DNA of 64,000 bases, taken from contig NW_024465751.1 in the NCBI RefSeq assembly GCF_017591425.1, positions 7,502,001 through 7,566,000 on the forward strand. Direction: 5' to 3'. Shown in pieces: positions 34,395 to 47,070 of the stretch. A program made the position numbers and the translations under genes. A model generated the notes under the pieces. That model had not been told where the DNA came from and ran no database searches. It saw nothing but the letters and a program-made list of their open reading frames with translations. Source of the stretch: Ochotona curzoniae. Its lineage: Eukaryota; Chordata; Mammalia; Lagomorpha; Ochotonidae. Within the stretch, counting starts at the first letter, position 1. Each line of letters begins with the position of its first letter.

Positions 34395-34731
34395 CCTTTT
34401 TTTAAAACAATGTATTTTTTATTGAAAAGTCAGACTCTGAGAGAGAAGGGGAGATGGAAAGATCTTCCTTCTGCTGGTTCATTCCCCAAATGACTGCCAC
34501 AATGGCCAGAGCTGAGGCGATCCAAAGCCAGGATCCAGGAGCTTCTTCCAGGTCTCCCATATGGGTGCTGAGTCCCAAGGCCCTGTGCCTTCCTCCACTG
34601 CTTTCCCAGGCCACAAGCAGGGAGCTGGATGGGAAGTGGAACAGCCAGGATAGGAATCGGCACCCGTATGGAATCCCAGTATAAGTATATGCAAGGCAAG
34701 TTCAACCTCTAGGCTCCCATACTGGGCCTTG
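34395..34731 (-). mobile_element. C-SINE, antisense, full length, with target-site duplication
   Basis: Antisense tail, 'gaaagatcttccttctgctg', core 'caggccacaagcagggagct' and antisense head 'catactgggcctt' are present. Flanks: cttcaggtaatt (34383-34394) and tttcaagtaatt (34732-34743). Confidence 0.92.
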
Positions 34732-34881
34732 TTTCAAGTAATTATTTTTTGAATTATTGAGAAGACCTGATTTTACCCCCTCCTCCCAATGCCAGAAATA
34801 ACTTTCAAAGAAGGAAAGATAATTCATGTTATTCGTCTACTGAAACTACTCAGAAAGATCACATTCAAGAGAATATATATT

Positions 34882-35196
34882 CTATTTTATTTTTATTGGA
34901 AAAGTAGATGTACAGAAAGAAGGAGAGACAAAGAGAAGGATCTTTTATCCACTGACCCACTTCCCAGGTGGCCACAACAACCAGAGTTGAGCCAATCTAA
35001 AGTGAGGACTCAGGAGATTCTTCCGGGTCTCTCATGCAGGTGTAGGGTCCTAAGGCTTTGGGCCCTATTCTGCTGCTCTCCCAAACCACAAGTAGGGAGC
35101 TGGGTAGGAACTGGAGCACCCAAGACATGAACCATGCATGGGATCCCGATGGATGCAAGGCAAGGATTTAGCACCTGAGCCATCATGCCAGGACCC
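34882..35196 (-). mobile_element. C-SINE, antisense, full length
   Basis: Tail 'tattttatttttattggaaa', downstream box, core 'ccacaagtagggagctgggt' and head 'atcatgccaggaccc' are all visible on the antisense strand. No clean flanking duplication was found. Confidence 0.9.
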
Positions 35197-35284
35197 AAAT
35201 GTTCCCTATAATTCATTAATGAGATATACAGTTTTTCATGAGGCTTGCAAATGAAATCAGTCCATTGCTATGTCTCCCAGTTTT

Positions 35285-35600
35285 GTCCATATGAGGTTTC
35301 TATCAATACAGTAAAATATCCAAAACAGACTAATTTATAAAGAAAGGTTTATTTGGCTCACAGTTCTGGAGGTTGTAAAGTTGAAGAGTGTGGCATCAGC
35401 ACCTACTATACAGGGTAAGACAGCAAACACCTAACTCAGTTCTTATTTCTGCTTCATAGAAAGATGTTAATGCCATCACTGGACCCCAACTGCATCAACT
35501 CATTTAATAATCGCCTCTTACACAGCCCATGTTCTAATGCCTCTCATATGTGTGCTTGGGGATTACATACTCAAAATTAGCAATATCCAGCTTTTCTCCA
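35285..35600 (-). mobile_element. MaLR-like LTR relic, antisense
   Basis: 'gactaatttataaagaaagg' followed by 'tttatttggctcacagttct' and 'ggaggttgtaaag' is the typical antisense 3' part of a MaLR-class LTR (THE1/MST/MLT1 group). Later 'ctaatgcctctcatatgtgt' and 'ggggattacatactcaa' fit the antisense 5' part. It is a solitary, decayed LTR with no coding part. Confidence 0.5.
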
Positions 35601-35734
35601 TAGTATTTCTTAAAAATGGTATGTCCCAAAAGGTTTGTTCTCATATGTTAAACCATTCACAATGATTCGGTAGTTAAGACCATGGACTTTGGGACCAAAG
35701 AGCATGAAAATGAGTGCCAGTCAGGCAAACACTA

Positions 35735-36650
35735 AAAGGCATTGTCCTAAACAAAGACTTCTTGCATATGACCACAGAAGCCTAGGCGAAAAAAGCAAAA
35801 AAAAAAAAAAAAGTGGAATTATTTCAAGTTAAGAAGATCTACATAGCAAAACACCAGCAGACTGAAGTGACAACCAATAGAATGGGAAAAAATTACAAAT
35901 TGTATAGCTGATAGAAGAGTAATATCCTGAATATATAAGGAGTTCAGGAAAAACAACAGAAACAAAACATGCAGAGATGTAATCATGCATTTTTCAAGGG
36001 ATTAAATACAAATGCCCAACATGTACAAAAAAAAGTACTCCACATTAGTAGCCATTGTGCAAATGCAAATTAAAACAACAATATAATTTCACCTCACATC
36101 AGTCAGAACACCTATCATGCAAAAATCAAAATTAACAAATAACATCAAAGGTGGGGATAAAATGTTACTCTGAGGGAATGCTATTGGGAATGTAATTTGA
36201 CACAACTATTATGAATAACATTATAGATAATTTTCAGAAAATTATGAATAGATCTACCACATGACCTAGCCATTCTTCTGAATCTATTCAAAGCAAATGA
36301 AACTAACATATAAAATTTACCTATGTTTATAGCTGCTTAATTCATGGTAGCTAAGAGTCAACCTAGATATTCATAATCTGATAACTAAAGAATGTGATAT
36401 ATATAATATGTGTACATATATGTGTATGTATGTATACACACACATACATATATATCCACACAATGGAATTTTGCTTATCCATAAAAGGGTGAAAACACAA
36501 CATTTCCAACAAAAGGGATTTCACTTAGATCATTATGTTAAACTGGACTTCTGTGCACACCTCAGTATGACTGATGAGACTCAGAATCCCCTGCACAGTA
36601 GGGGTGGATCTTACAGAAGGTCAAGGGACACACTATGAAGCAGGTTAATG
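35735..36650 (+). mobile_element. LINE-1, sense, 3' part
   Basis: 'aaagacttcttgcatatgac', 'aagaagatctacatagcaaa', 'acacctatcatgcaaaaatc' and 'ctaccacatgacctagccat' match the ORF2 end and 3' UTR in sense order. Many stops; no intact frame. A homopolymer of A lies at about 35797-35812. Confidence 0.7.
36393..36460. repeat. TA/TG/CA-rich palindromic microsatellite
   Basis: A mixed (TA)n, (TG)n and (CA)n block inside the LINE-1 end. Its TG half and CA half are inverted copies of each other and could form a hairpin. Confidence 0.8.
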
Positions 36651-36740
36651 TCCCACATGTGGTATGTGCCCAGATGGGAGGGCCATGCTGATATCTTGGT
36701 CTCATTCTAGGCTGTGAATCAGCTGGATAAGCCTGGCAGA

Positions 36741-37022
36741 ATGAGGAGAGACAGAAAGGAAGATCTTCCATCTGCTGATTCACTCCCCAAGTGGCCACAA
36801 CGGCTGGAGCTGTGCCAATCCGAAGCCAGGAGACTGGAGTTCTTCCGGGTCTCCCATGTGGTTGCAGAGTGCCAAGGCTTTGGACCATCCTCAACTGCCT
36901 TCCCAGGCCACAAGTATGGAGCTGGACAGGAAGCGGGGCTGCCAGGGTTAGATCGGTGCCCATAAGGGATCCTGATGCATTCAAGGTGAGGTCTTTAGCT
37001 GCTAGACCACTGTGCCAGGCCC
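36741..37022 (-). mobile_element. C-SINE, antisense, tail-truncated
   Basis: Starts at 'atgaggagagacagaaagga', lacking the T-rich antisense tail, and ends with the antisense head 'ccactgtgccaggccc'. All other blocks are present with low divergence. Confidence 0.9.
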
Positions 37023-38095
37023 GTATATGCAGTTTTATATGCAGTGTGTTCTATGTGGTGTGATTATGTTTATTTTACCATCACCACAAAGTATAAATTG
37101 TTTCATAAAGATCAATTTGTCTAGTTTTAATTTAACATTTATTTGTTGTGTGAAAGTCAGACTTTGCAGAGAGAAGGAGAGACAGAGAAGATGTTCCATC
37201 TAGTAGTTCTCTGTCCAGATAGCTGCAATGACCAGAGCTGAGCTGATCTGAAACTGCGAGGCAAGAGCTTCTTCAGGTCTCCCATGTGGGTGCAGGGTCC
37301 CAAGGACATGGGCCATCCTCTCCTGCTTTCCCATGCTGTTAGCACAGAGCTGGACTGGAAATGGAGCAGCTGGGACACTAGCTGGTGTCTGTCTGGGATG
37401 CTAGCACCACAAGCTGGAGGGTAAGCCTACTGTGGCACTGCGACAGGTCCCAAATGTGGCTGCTCCTCTAGTCACCATTTCTTTCTTTCCTTACATACAC
37501 TAACCCAGTCTCCATCTATACTTTTGTCCTTTGAAAAGTGTTATATGAGTAGAATTTTATAACCTTTTGAGATTTCAAACCCAGCATAATTCTCTTGAGA
37601 TTCATTCATCTCTTATACAATTCATACCTCTTTATTACTGAGTATTATTTCAAAGTACACATATAACACAATTAATGATACACCTATTCAAGGAAATTAG
37701 AGCCATTTCTGTTGTGTTTGGCTATCAGAAATAAAGCTACTATAAACATTTAAAACCAGATTTTTTGCATATGTTAACAGGCATTTTAATTTCTGTGGAA
37801 TAAATGATAGGATACAGCATGTGTGTTTAGTTTTCTAAGAAATTACACTCATTTTCGTTGAATGTATCATTTTAAACCCCCACACATGTGTGCTCTGGTT
37901 TCCCATATTCTTCTCAGTATGGGTGTTACTCCCTTTTACTAAATATTTTAACATTGTGATAGGTATGTAATATCTCTGTGGTTTGATTTGCATTTCTCCA
38001 GTAAAAAATGACATTTGAGTATCTTTTTATGTGCTTATTTGCTGTATATTGGTCTTTAATTTGCACATTGAAAGCTGCATTTCAAGTTCCTATAA
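37023..38095 (-). mobile_element. Old LINE-1, antisense 3' part, interrupted by a SINE
   Basis: 'gattatgtttattttaccat' before the SINE, and 'cagcataattctcttgagat', 'attactgagtattatttcaa', 'ggtttgatttgcatttctcc' after it follow the antisense LINE-1 3' order. The SINE at 37132-37450 was inserted later. Confidence 0.65.
37132..37450 (-). mobile_element. C-SINE, antisense, nested in LINE-1
   Basis: Antisense tail 'aacatttatttgttgtgtga', 'tcttcaggtctcccatgtgg', 'ctgctttcccatgctgttag' and head 'gtggcactgcgacaggtccc' are visible. More diverged than its neighbour at 36.7 kb. Confidence 0.88.
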
Positions 38096-38454
38096 GCCAG
38101 AAATCAGTGAATATTTGAGCATAGATCACCTGATATTGGAGATGTTAGCCACTCCGCGTTCCAAGAAGTTACTGTTCCATGAAGAAACTAGGAAAAGAAA
38201 ATGAGCATGAGAGGAAAATGATTTTTAACAAAAAAAAAAAAAAATAGGAAACGTGCCTTAGGAAGAAGAGGGGTGCATTAAAGTGACCCAATGGCAGACA
38301 CTTCTCTTCCAAAATTCCTTTTCCACTGAACTGATGATCTTCAGTGATAGAAGCAGCAGACATGATTGGAAAGGGCCGATTCTCAGCAGATATTCTACAC
38401 TGACCAAGTGAAATGGAAGTGGGAAGTCCTCAGGGAATATAAAAAAAAACCATA

Positions 38455-38724
38455 AGCAGCAGCTAAAAAACCAGTGTCCCACATAAGGTGTCTGTGATCA
38501 ATTCCTGGCTCTGGCAGGCTGCAGCTTTATACTAGGGCAGACCTTGGGACGCCGCAGCTCATTGCCAGTGATTCTAGAGGGCTGGGTTGAGTTACTGCCT
38601 GTTGGTTTTTTCTGGTCCCAAACAGGCTTTTGGGACTATTTGTTGAACAAGCCAGTGGTTAGGAGGGAGCTCTTTCTGTCTCTTGTGCTTTCTTTGCTTG
38701 CTAAAATAAATTATAATTAAAGAT
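38455..38724 (+). mobile_element. Old C-SINE
   Basis: 'ccagtgtcccacataaggtg', 'caattcctggctctggcagg', 'ggttgagttactgcctg' and the tail 'aaaataaattataattaaag' fit the older C-SINE layout. Confidence 0.6.
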
Positions 38725-41700
38725 GAGGGGATCCAGATTTGTAAGATTGATGAAAAAGATCTAGACCGAATAAGCTTTATGGTGAATTAGAAGAAGTTAG
38801 TTTTGCTTAAAATCAGACTCTGATACATAAAGATTATAAGTTAGTTTGGAAGAAAGCATCTATTTTTGAGACACAATTGTGGAGATGAGAATCCATGCAC
38901 CAACAAAGTGTGATCTCTGAAGAGAATTCGAGTCACCCATTAGGTGGACAGTACAAGACATGCTTCTTTTGAGTCTGGTGGCTGTGTAGGAACAAAAAGG
39001 GGTAGAAACTGATAAAATGTAAAGCATTCCACTTAGTTTATTCCCTGTTCCCCTTTAAATTATTGTCTAGGGACATTGACTTTGGCATTTTTCAGTGTGA
39101 CTGTGCCAAGGGCTAAACGTTTTTGTCTTATGACATTAAGTATACTAATTGATAAAATATCACTATCTTACCTAATTGAGTCTGATTTATCCATTCCTCA
39201 CATAGGATATAAAGATGATTAAAGAACAATCAGACAGAGTGTAAGTATCTGGTGGCTTTGGCAAACCCCTCTCCACTCTATCTTCCAGGTTACTCATGGC
39301 TCTGAGGAGAGGACTGTGCTTCTTGGAGGTAGGTGGAAATACAAGTCATGTGATCACAGCAGTAACAAGTGTGAGGAAGAGAAAATGACCTGAGAAAACA
39401 TAGAGCCAAAGACCAGAATAATCAGTAACAATGTGCTCCGTAGCTAGTGGAGTTCTGCAGAGATCAGAGGGATGGAAAATCAGAGGCAATGCATATACCA
39501 CTCAGGGCATTGAATCTTGAGAAACATTTTGCTTTAGCGGTTTATATGTTTCAAAACTGGCATTCCTTTTTTTTTTAACTGGCACTTCTTACACGTACAA
39601 ATGAGACTGAATTCATCTCCAGCATTTTAGAAAATTTCATCTGCCCATTAATGCCGGATTGTAACAAACTTAAGAGGTTTGTGTCATTCTATCTGCCAAA
39701 GTCCTCACAACGCTTATGGAGTCATTCTATTAACAAAAGATGGCCTCCATGTTCTTCCAGTGTCTACTACTGGGCTTCTCTGATACCCCAGGGAATTTCC
39801 TGATGTGTTTGGTGCTAGCATCTCAAGCAAGCATTGCAGCTATTTCTGCATTGACACACAAACATTTAATTGCCACTGTGGCTCTAATGACTCACACATG
39901 AAAGAACAAAATATTCATGATGAAATGTTATAGTGGAATAGAAACACAAATCCTAGGGAAAACAATTTTTCCCACTAGAAATAGCATAAGTGCCTTTGCC
40001 TACACAGAATTCAAACTAGAGTTGGAAACTGAACTTGGGAACAAATAGTGGCTATCATGCTATGTCTAAGATTCTTCTCCTCTCATGTCCAAAAATTTGT
40101 CAATCAACCAAGGTTATGTATTTGGTTCTTCCCACAGGCTATTTTCTACCAGACAATCCCAATGTTTTTTTTAATGCAAGCCTATCCTTTTAGTTTCCTT
40201 TGTTTTTGCTGGTTTTTTTTAGCTCAATACTTTTGAGAGTCAGAACAGATTAACCTAAAAATAAAACTCACACTTTGCTGTTTCTGGTAGCGCGTGAGAT
40301 TATCAAATCAAAGCAAATTATGGAAAACATAGAGCACCATTTATATTATCACAAAATCTAATAATGATAATGCACTCTGTGTCTATTTTGCTAACAAGGA
40401 AATCAGAAGCAAGAATTCTGAATGTTTGAACCATGAATAAACTAAATATTTGAGGATGCAAAAGTGTTTACCCTAATTGGAACATTATAGAGAACATGCA
40501 TGTGTTAAAACGTTACATGGTAACCCATAAATTCACAATTTTTGTGATACTGCATGTGTGTGTATGTGTGGGGTGTGTATTATATATATGAAAAGTTTTG
40601 AGGAAAGAATTTAAATGTGATACCTTGTGCAGAGAAAAATTGATTTGGCGAAGAAACTGAAAACTATTCTTTGCTTCTCAAGTGCCCCATCAGAAGAAAT
40701 TAATGTTTTTAAGGGAAAGTAGTGAAGCCAGTCAAGATGCTGTTGGACACCAAATTTCTTCCCACATCAGTTAAATTTAAAGCAATTATTTTAAAAGTCC
40801 TCTATGTGGCCCAACATCTTGGCACTCACTCTAAGTGCCTGTAAAAACGTTTGCCTGATTATTTGATCTTCCGTGATTAGATGTGATCAAAGCACAACAT
40901 CTTTGTGGAAGGATGGGAGAGCATCCACCAACTGCTTTTGACAAATCAATGAAAGCACAAAAAGCAAGCTTCTGGTAACTTACCTCCAGGTGGCTCCACT
41001 GCTTGTCTTGCAGTATCAGTGCCTGGTGTTGCCAGAGGGCACCTCACTTCCCTCTTCCACCTGTCCCTAATTTTAACCCTTGCCAATTATGACATAACAA
41101 ATTCTCAAAATCTTCACTGAAAAGTAAGAGAAAGAATTTAAGGTCTTTCGCAGCTGAACCTTATAAGCGTAAAGTTAAAGGATGAGAGAACAAATTTTCC
41201 CATGACCCCTCTCTTCCCTGTGCAGGTGGCACCAACATGTGACAAACCTCCTCAGATCACACAGATTCCACCCAAAATGGAGAATTAACAAACAGTCCTC
41301 TTTGTCCATGAGGCCCTCGCAGATCGTCTCACCACAACCAACTTCATCCACCATGGACACACTGGAGCTGACAGGACGCTTAAGCCTAGAATATGATAAG
41401 CCATGCCATTTATTATTTTTCTTTTCCTTCACATGGGATCAACTTGAATCAAGAACAATATGATTCGAAAAGTATAGAAAATAACATAAGAGTTAGGATA
41501 AATAATACTGAGCGTTGGCTCTCAACTGTACCAATCAGTACCAATAGTAGCAATACGAATTTTTTAAAAGCCACCCTGAACATAGGAATTTGTTTTCTTC
41601 ATAAACTGAGTCCAAGAAAGCAACTGAGGACTGATGCAGCAGTTCAGAGATATCATCAAGCTCCTTCTGTCAAATCACTGTCCCTTCTTGTATATATTCG

Positions 41701-43844
41701 GCTTACATCTTGATGCTTACAGCCTCATGGGTGCAGGACACCTGCTAAACTGTAGGCGTTTACCCCCAGGCTTTAAAAAAAAAAACAGGGAGAAGACAAT
41801 GTCAATTAAAAAAAAAATAGAGTGTACTAGTTAAGGTGACTGATTGTTAGGAAAGAAAGAGGAAATGTTTTTACCAGACTGTCCACCACTCTTCCAATTG
41901 CCATTGACTGGAACTGTTTAGTCACTCCACTGACAGGGTTAATCTCTTTTTAAGCCCCAATTTCCAAATTGCAAAGATAGGAGGCACAATGCCCACTTTG
42001 TAAGGATTCTGAGAATTAGTGAATCTCTCACACTGAACGACATGCATGCAAACTTGACTGGGCAGAGAAGGAAAGAGGCAAGCACAGGCAGGGTTTCAGC
42101 TTTTTGTTGACTTTCTTTTGGTTTGGTTTTCTTTTGCTTGCCTTCAGTGCTGCTGCCTTGCTTCCTTTTCCTACTGTACTGTAGAATCCAAACTGAGAGA
42201 GAAATGATGAGACAGGAAAGAAAGAGAATATAATTAGGAATGTAAACCAGATTTATTTGTCACGTGCTTCGTCTCCCCCACTGTATTTTGATCTATGCTA
42301 AAGCAAGGGCCCAACTAATTACTGGATTTTCTCCTCCGCATAAAGAATTGTAAGCAGCACACAGTTAGCATGGAAATTATTGGTTAAGCCATGGGATAGA
42401 ACAGTAAAAAATGGAAAAACTTAAGCCCCATGAACATCACTTTCTATTCAACCAAAATAAGGATGTGTAAATATTATGCATCCTTAAAAATTGATACTAT
42501 TCCCTATGTACAGTGTAACTGCATCTCTGCTGGTGTGGGGCAGCAGAGAAAGCACAGATGTTTTTGCTGTAATTATGTTAGATAATTAACAGACTCATTT
42601 CTGGTGGCCCCCAGGAGCTTGTCAACTCTTTGGATAAATAATAATATCTGAATTGATGCACACACAGCCTGGGATTTTGTATCTATGATGATACATTGAA
42701 ACTTCTCAAGTTGCTCTAAAGACTTTCTTGTGCATAATGTCTTATTTCTGCTTTGAAGTATCCGCTGTGAAAGATGATTAACACACAGCTCTTTGAATCG
42801 GTAACCAAATAAATCAATGTTGTTTTCTTTAAACCTAGAGAGCTCACCAGGAACAGTGCTCACAGAATTTATTTATCTCTAATAACCTCCAATGAACACA
42901 TCTTTTATAATTGATCTGCCAAGGGTCAGAGAAAAAAGACTGAAGCTCTGCTTATGCTTAACCTTCAAGGGGTCCTTATGTCATGTTGACGCTGGTGTTG
43001 TTTATGTCCTCTGTGGCTGAGATGAAAAGCAGCATTGCTAGAAAGATTTGTCTGTGGCTTTTGTGCTTGGAACACTGGAGGAATGTCAAAGGCACCATGT
43101 TAATGGAAGAGCATCATTGCAGGTTCTGGTAATTCTCCATAGATGCATCTAATCCAGTCTGCTGTGATAGAAGAATACTGATTAGTGAAGAGAAGCTTTA
43201 ATATGAGCTCGTGCAGCATCCACCCTTGGAGAGTCCGTGATTATGTAAATCTCTGATTCTGTGCTGAGGGCTTTGAACAGGCTCAGCACAACACTGAAAC
43301 ACCGGACAGACTGTTTCTTCCCATACATTAGACCCTCAACACTTCGTATTTCAAAAAGAAAAAATTGCAAGGGGGGAAAAACAACCTCACAACATATTTG
43401 ACGAATTTTTGGTGCCACCAGTCCTAACTAAACCGTAGGTATCATCTTTTAAAATGGATGGAATTGCAAAAACCTCTCCAAGATTGCTACAAGATGGATA
43501 CGGAGACCCCCGATATTTTATGATCGGCACATTAAAATTTACATGAGCTCTTGTCCAACTTAAAGTGGCTCTTTCTTTTGAGAAATCACAAACATTACTA
43601 TAATGCTGTCATTGCTGAGGACATTTGGGTGTTTTTTTTCTGGAATTCTTATCAGAGCATGAAGCAAGTCATTTTGAATAGCTTCTGTGGAAGTAACTGC
43701 ATTTTTATGCTCAAGAACATGAGTTAATTTTTAATATTCATTTATCCATTCAAAACTGTCAAAAATCACTCAGAGTTAAGTTTGAACAAAAATCTGGATG
43801 ACTGAGACATTGTGGTTTATGCCATTGCTTAACTGCCTCCTACA
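38725..43844. other. Longest stretch with no recognised repeat (about 5 kb)
   Basis: I found no SINE or LINE-1 landmark with confidence. A (TG)n-like patch lies at about 40553-40580 and A homopolymers at about 41775-41815. The 106-codon frame at 41393-41713 and the 96-codon minus-strand frame at 42573-42863 show no motif. Absence of recent insertions across 5 kb could reflect constraint or just old unrecognised repeats. Confidence 0.4.
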
Positions 43845-43905
43845 TTGCCATTCCAACTTCTACTTAATGCACCTGGGAAGTCACCTGTGGCTTAGTCGGG
43901 GCAAG
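43845..43905 (+). mobile_element. Old C-SINE scrap (weak)
   Basis: 'ccaacttctacttaatgcac' and 'ctgggaagtcacctgtggct' resemble the central part of an old C-SINE. Nothing on either side confirms it. Confidence 0.3.
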
Positions 43906-44039
43906 CTCCAATAAGCCCCTGTCACCAGGCTTGCTTCCATTTTCGATTTTTGCATGTGCCGATATTTGCTTTTATGTAGCACACTCCATCCTGTATCCTA
44001 ACTAGCTTTCCTACTGCTTAGCATACCCCAATCCACCCC

Positions 44040-44335
44040 TAGCCCCAGTTTACACATATGCAGACAGACGTTGCCACCTTGACCAACCTGGCCCAGATCA
44101 AGCCCCAGCTCTCATACTCACCAGGAGGAGCTACAGTCCAGCCCAGCTCCCCACCCCCCACCAGGCCCACTACCAGCCCCAGATCTAGTCCCTGTTTCCA
44201 TGAGTGTCATGTGAATTCCTGTGAAGTGAGTTCTGTGGTCCAGCCATACTCTGCCTGCTCTCACACAAACTGATAGCTGCTGCAGTCCCACAGAGATAAG
44301 CCCACAAGAAGAAGAAGAAATAAGCACCTATGCCT
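44040..44335 (-). mobile_element. C-rich segment, probable antisense LINE-1 3' UTR
   Basis: Its C-rich style and 'tcaccaggaggagctacagt' resemble the 'accagtgggagctgcagcc' block of the 14.6-kb antisense LINE-1 3' UTR. No ORF2 part adjoins it, so the call is tentative. Confidence 0.4.
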
Positions 44336-44669
44336 TGCATAGTATAGTTAACAAAATTTTAGCATTAACCAGGCCTAGAATGGCCACTAGCTATTGATTG
44401 CTCTTCTCCCAGTAATGTATCACTTGCCCAAGTAAAGGCAATGTAGACAGTTGCCTACAACTGGGCAACAAATATTTCCTTAGAAAAACTAATCTAATAT
44501 CATTTTATGAACTAAATTGCACAATAGGATTTCAGAACATCTCTGGAAGGCAACAGACTGAGGAGTTCATAGAAACAGTCAAAGCAAGGGAGAATCTACA
44601 GAAATAAACATTGGAACCACCTGGAGAATTTCCTTAGAAGATGGGAAAACTGCACTCATGAATCCACGA

Positions 44670-44854
44670 ATGCTTATTTGAATGTCCTCTGGTTCATTCA
44701 GCAACTGCTCAGTAAGTATCAGTAATGATCACCTACCAACTGCTCCCCCCCTCCCCCAGCACAATGCTAGGTGCTGGGGAAATTCCAAAAAAAAGCAGGA
44801 CATTGTCGTTTCTTTACAGTGTACAGGATCCTGCTATGAAGATGGATACGTAAA
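44670..44854. mobile_element. L2-like relic
   Basis: 'cagcacaatgctaggtgctg' then 'gggaaattcc' matches the well-known 'tgtgctaggtgctggggat' block of L2-type repeats, preceded by 'ggttcattcagcaactgctc'. Confidence 0.5.
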
Positions 44855-44855
44855 G

Positions 44856-45210
44856 AGCCAGCACCAAGGTGTGGCAGGGAAAGCTGCCGCCCGTGATGCC
44901 AACATCCTATAAGGATGTGATTTTGTGTCCTGACTGCCCCACTTTCAGTCCAGCAACCTGCTGATAGGTTGGCGGCCAGGGAAACACAGTAGAAGATGGC
45001 CCAAGTGTTTGAACTCCTACCGCCTATGTGGGAAACTTGGATGAACTTCATGGCTCTGCTCTTGGCCTGACTCAGTCCTGGGGAGTGACTGACTTCACTC
45101 TGGGGAGTGAAGTTGTGGATAAAAGATCCATGTGTGTGTGTGTATGTGTGTGTGTCTTTGTAACTCTGGCATTGAAATAAATAAATAAATAAATAAATAC
45201 ATATTTTTAA
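44856..45210 (+). mobile_element. Old C-SINE with two tail microsatellites
   Basis: 'gccagcaccaaggtgtggca' (head), 'aacacagtagaagatggccc' (core) and 'ctctggggagtgaagttgtg' (downstream box, preceded by a 20-bp partial duplicate) are visible. A (TG)n block at 45131-45157 and (AAAT)n at 45175-45199 replace the CT run and tail. Confidence 0.75.
45131..45199. repeat. (TG)n and (AAAT)n microsatellites
   Basis: Two tracts separated by about 18 bp, both inside the C-SINE 3' end. The (AAAT)n has six perfect units and clearly continues the SINE tail. Confidence 0.93.
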
Positions 45211-45404
45211 GGAAAATGTTTTTGTTTAATAGAGTGTTTCTAGAAACAGGGAAAGTCCTCTGTTAGAAGCATGAGCAGACCTCAGAGCATCATACCATGG
45301 ACGACACAGGACTCTAAAAGAGTCATGCTTGCTCAACTTTTTTGAATCAGTTGCACTTTGGCAGTCTTGTGAAACATATGAACCTCTTAAATGGATCATA
45401 GTTT

Positions 45405-45706
45405 AAATTTTCTATTTGTCTGAGATGCAAAGTGACGTAGAGAGAGAGGGAGAAGATAGACAGACAGACATATTCCACTCACTGGCTCACCCCCAAATAC
45501 TTACAAAGGCCAAGATCGGTCTGAGGCAGAGCCAGGGGCTGAGCCCTCCACTCAGGTTTCCCATCTGGGTGTCAGGACCCAACTGTTGATTTATCGTGCC
45601 TCACAAAATCTGCAGGAAGCAGGAGTCAGGAATCAGAGCCAAGAACTAAACCTACATAACACAGAATGCCAGCTACACCTCTCAGCTAAACACTCACTCC
45701 AGAATA
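45405..45706 (-). mobile_element. Old C-SINE, antisense
   Basis: 'agagagagagggagaagata', 'ccactcactggctcaccccc', 'caggtttcccatctgggtgt' and 'ctctcagctaaacactcact' are the antisense blocks in order. Diverged. Confidence 0.7.
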
Positions 45707-46092
45707 ACGCTATTAACAGCACAAGATATGAAACACAGAATGAAGGGGAAACTTTATTTATGTCTAATTATTATTTTTAAATATGACACTATAATGACAT
45801 GCTTTTTAGTTAATTTGCATAAACCTATAGTTAGAAAATAGTCAGATACCTGTGACATTAGAGTAGGACGTGAAAGTAGTTGATTCCATTGATGAGAAAA
45901 TCACTGATCTGCTGACACTAATTGACATTGTTATTCACAATTTCAGGAAATCAATTTCAGTGACAAGTTGGTGAAAACGGGTTTTTTTTGTTTTTTGTTT
46001 TTTTGATTTTGGTTTGATTTTCCTCAAATTCTGACATTCTGAAGTCTGTGCCTCTTTGGGTGATGGTGAATCTGTGTTAAGAATCGCTGTCT

Positions 46093-46424
46093 AGGGCCCG
46101 GGGCGGTCCTACTGGCTAAAGTCCTCGCCTTGCATGAGCTGGGATCCCATAAGGGCACTGGTTCATGTCCCGGCTGCTCCACTTTCCTTCCAGCGCGCTG
46201 CTTGTGACCTAGGAAAGTAGTGAAGGATGGCCCAAAGCCTTGGAATTCTGCACCCATGTAAGAGACCTGGGAGAGACTCCTGCCTCCTGGCTCTGGATCA
46301 GCTCAGTTCCAGCCGTTGCGTCCACTTGGGGAGTGAAGCAGTGGATCAGAGATCTTTTTTTCTCTCTCCTTGTAATTGTAAATCTGATTTCTGATAAATA
46401 TAAATAAATTTTCAAAGAAAAAAA
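46093..46424 (+). mobile_element. C-SINE, full length, with target-site duplication
   Basis: Head 'agggcccggggcggtcctac', core and tail 'ataaatataaataaatt' are present. Flanks: aagaatcgctgtct (46079-46092) and aagacccactgtct (46425-46438). Confidence 0.93.
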
Positions 46425-46859
46425 AAGACCCACTGTCTGATGCACGGTGATCAAGATGATTCTGAAATTACCTATTACCTAGGAAAATGAGTCTGATGAC
46501 ATGAGACACAGTAAGAGACCTCTCCCGGGGACTGGAAGCAGCATGAGACAGGGAAGAAACAGCATGTTGCCTTGCAAAGCTTCAAGCAGTTTTCACAATT
46601 AATAACTGGAATTTTGTTATAGCATTTCTTACACTGCTGTCTTTTCAACCGTTTCATTTGATTCACTGTATGTATGTGGATGAGACATTAGAATGTTATT
46701 CATAAATTCCCCTATTCACTAGATGATGCTGGCTTTGAGATAAGTGTCTCTTTTTCTCAGTCTGACTTTCCCAGTATTGTTCAGAGGAACTGCATAAGAG
46801 GAAACCTGAATTCCAAATCTGTCTACTCGCATCAATGACCACTTGTTGCAGGGAAAGGT

Positions 46860-47070
46860 TTATTCGTTGTTTATTCATGTGTTCTGTCAATACTTTCCCC
46901 ACACATCCTGTGTGTCAGGAATGTACTAGGCACTAAGGGTTTCAAGATGAGTATATCACAGAATCGACTTTAAAGGAATTCACTGTCCACTACAGAAGAC
47001 AAGAGCTGATTGGTAAATAGCTACACAAGGAGCTGCGATGAGATAGTGTGTGAAAATCACATGGCCTGGT
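46860..47070. mobile_element. L2-like relic
   Basis: 'tcaggaatgtactaggcact' and 'aagggtttcaagatgagtat', then 'ggaattcactgtccactaca', follow the order of a common L2-type repeat. Confidence 0.5.

Noticed and set aside
35285..35600. Possible endogenous retrovirus with coding parts
   Set aside because: Only a solitary MaLR-like LTR part is visible; no gag, pol or env similarity lies on either side.
41625..41765. Old C-SINE ('gactgatgcagcagttcaga')
   Set aside because: A head-like word is followed by no core or tail block in the expected order.
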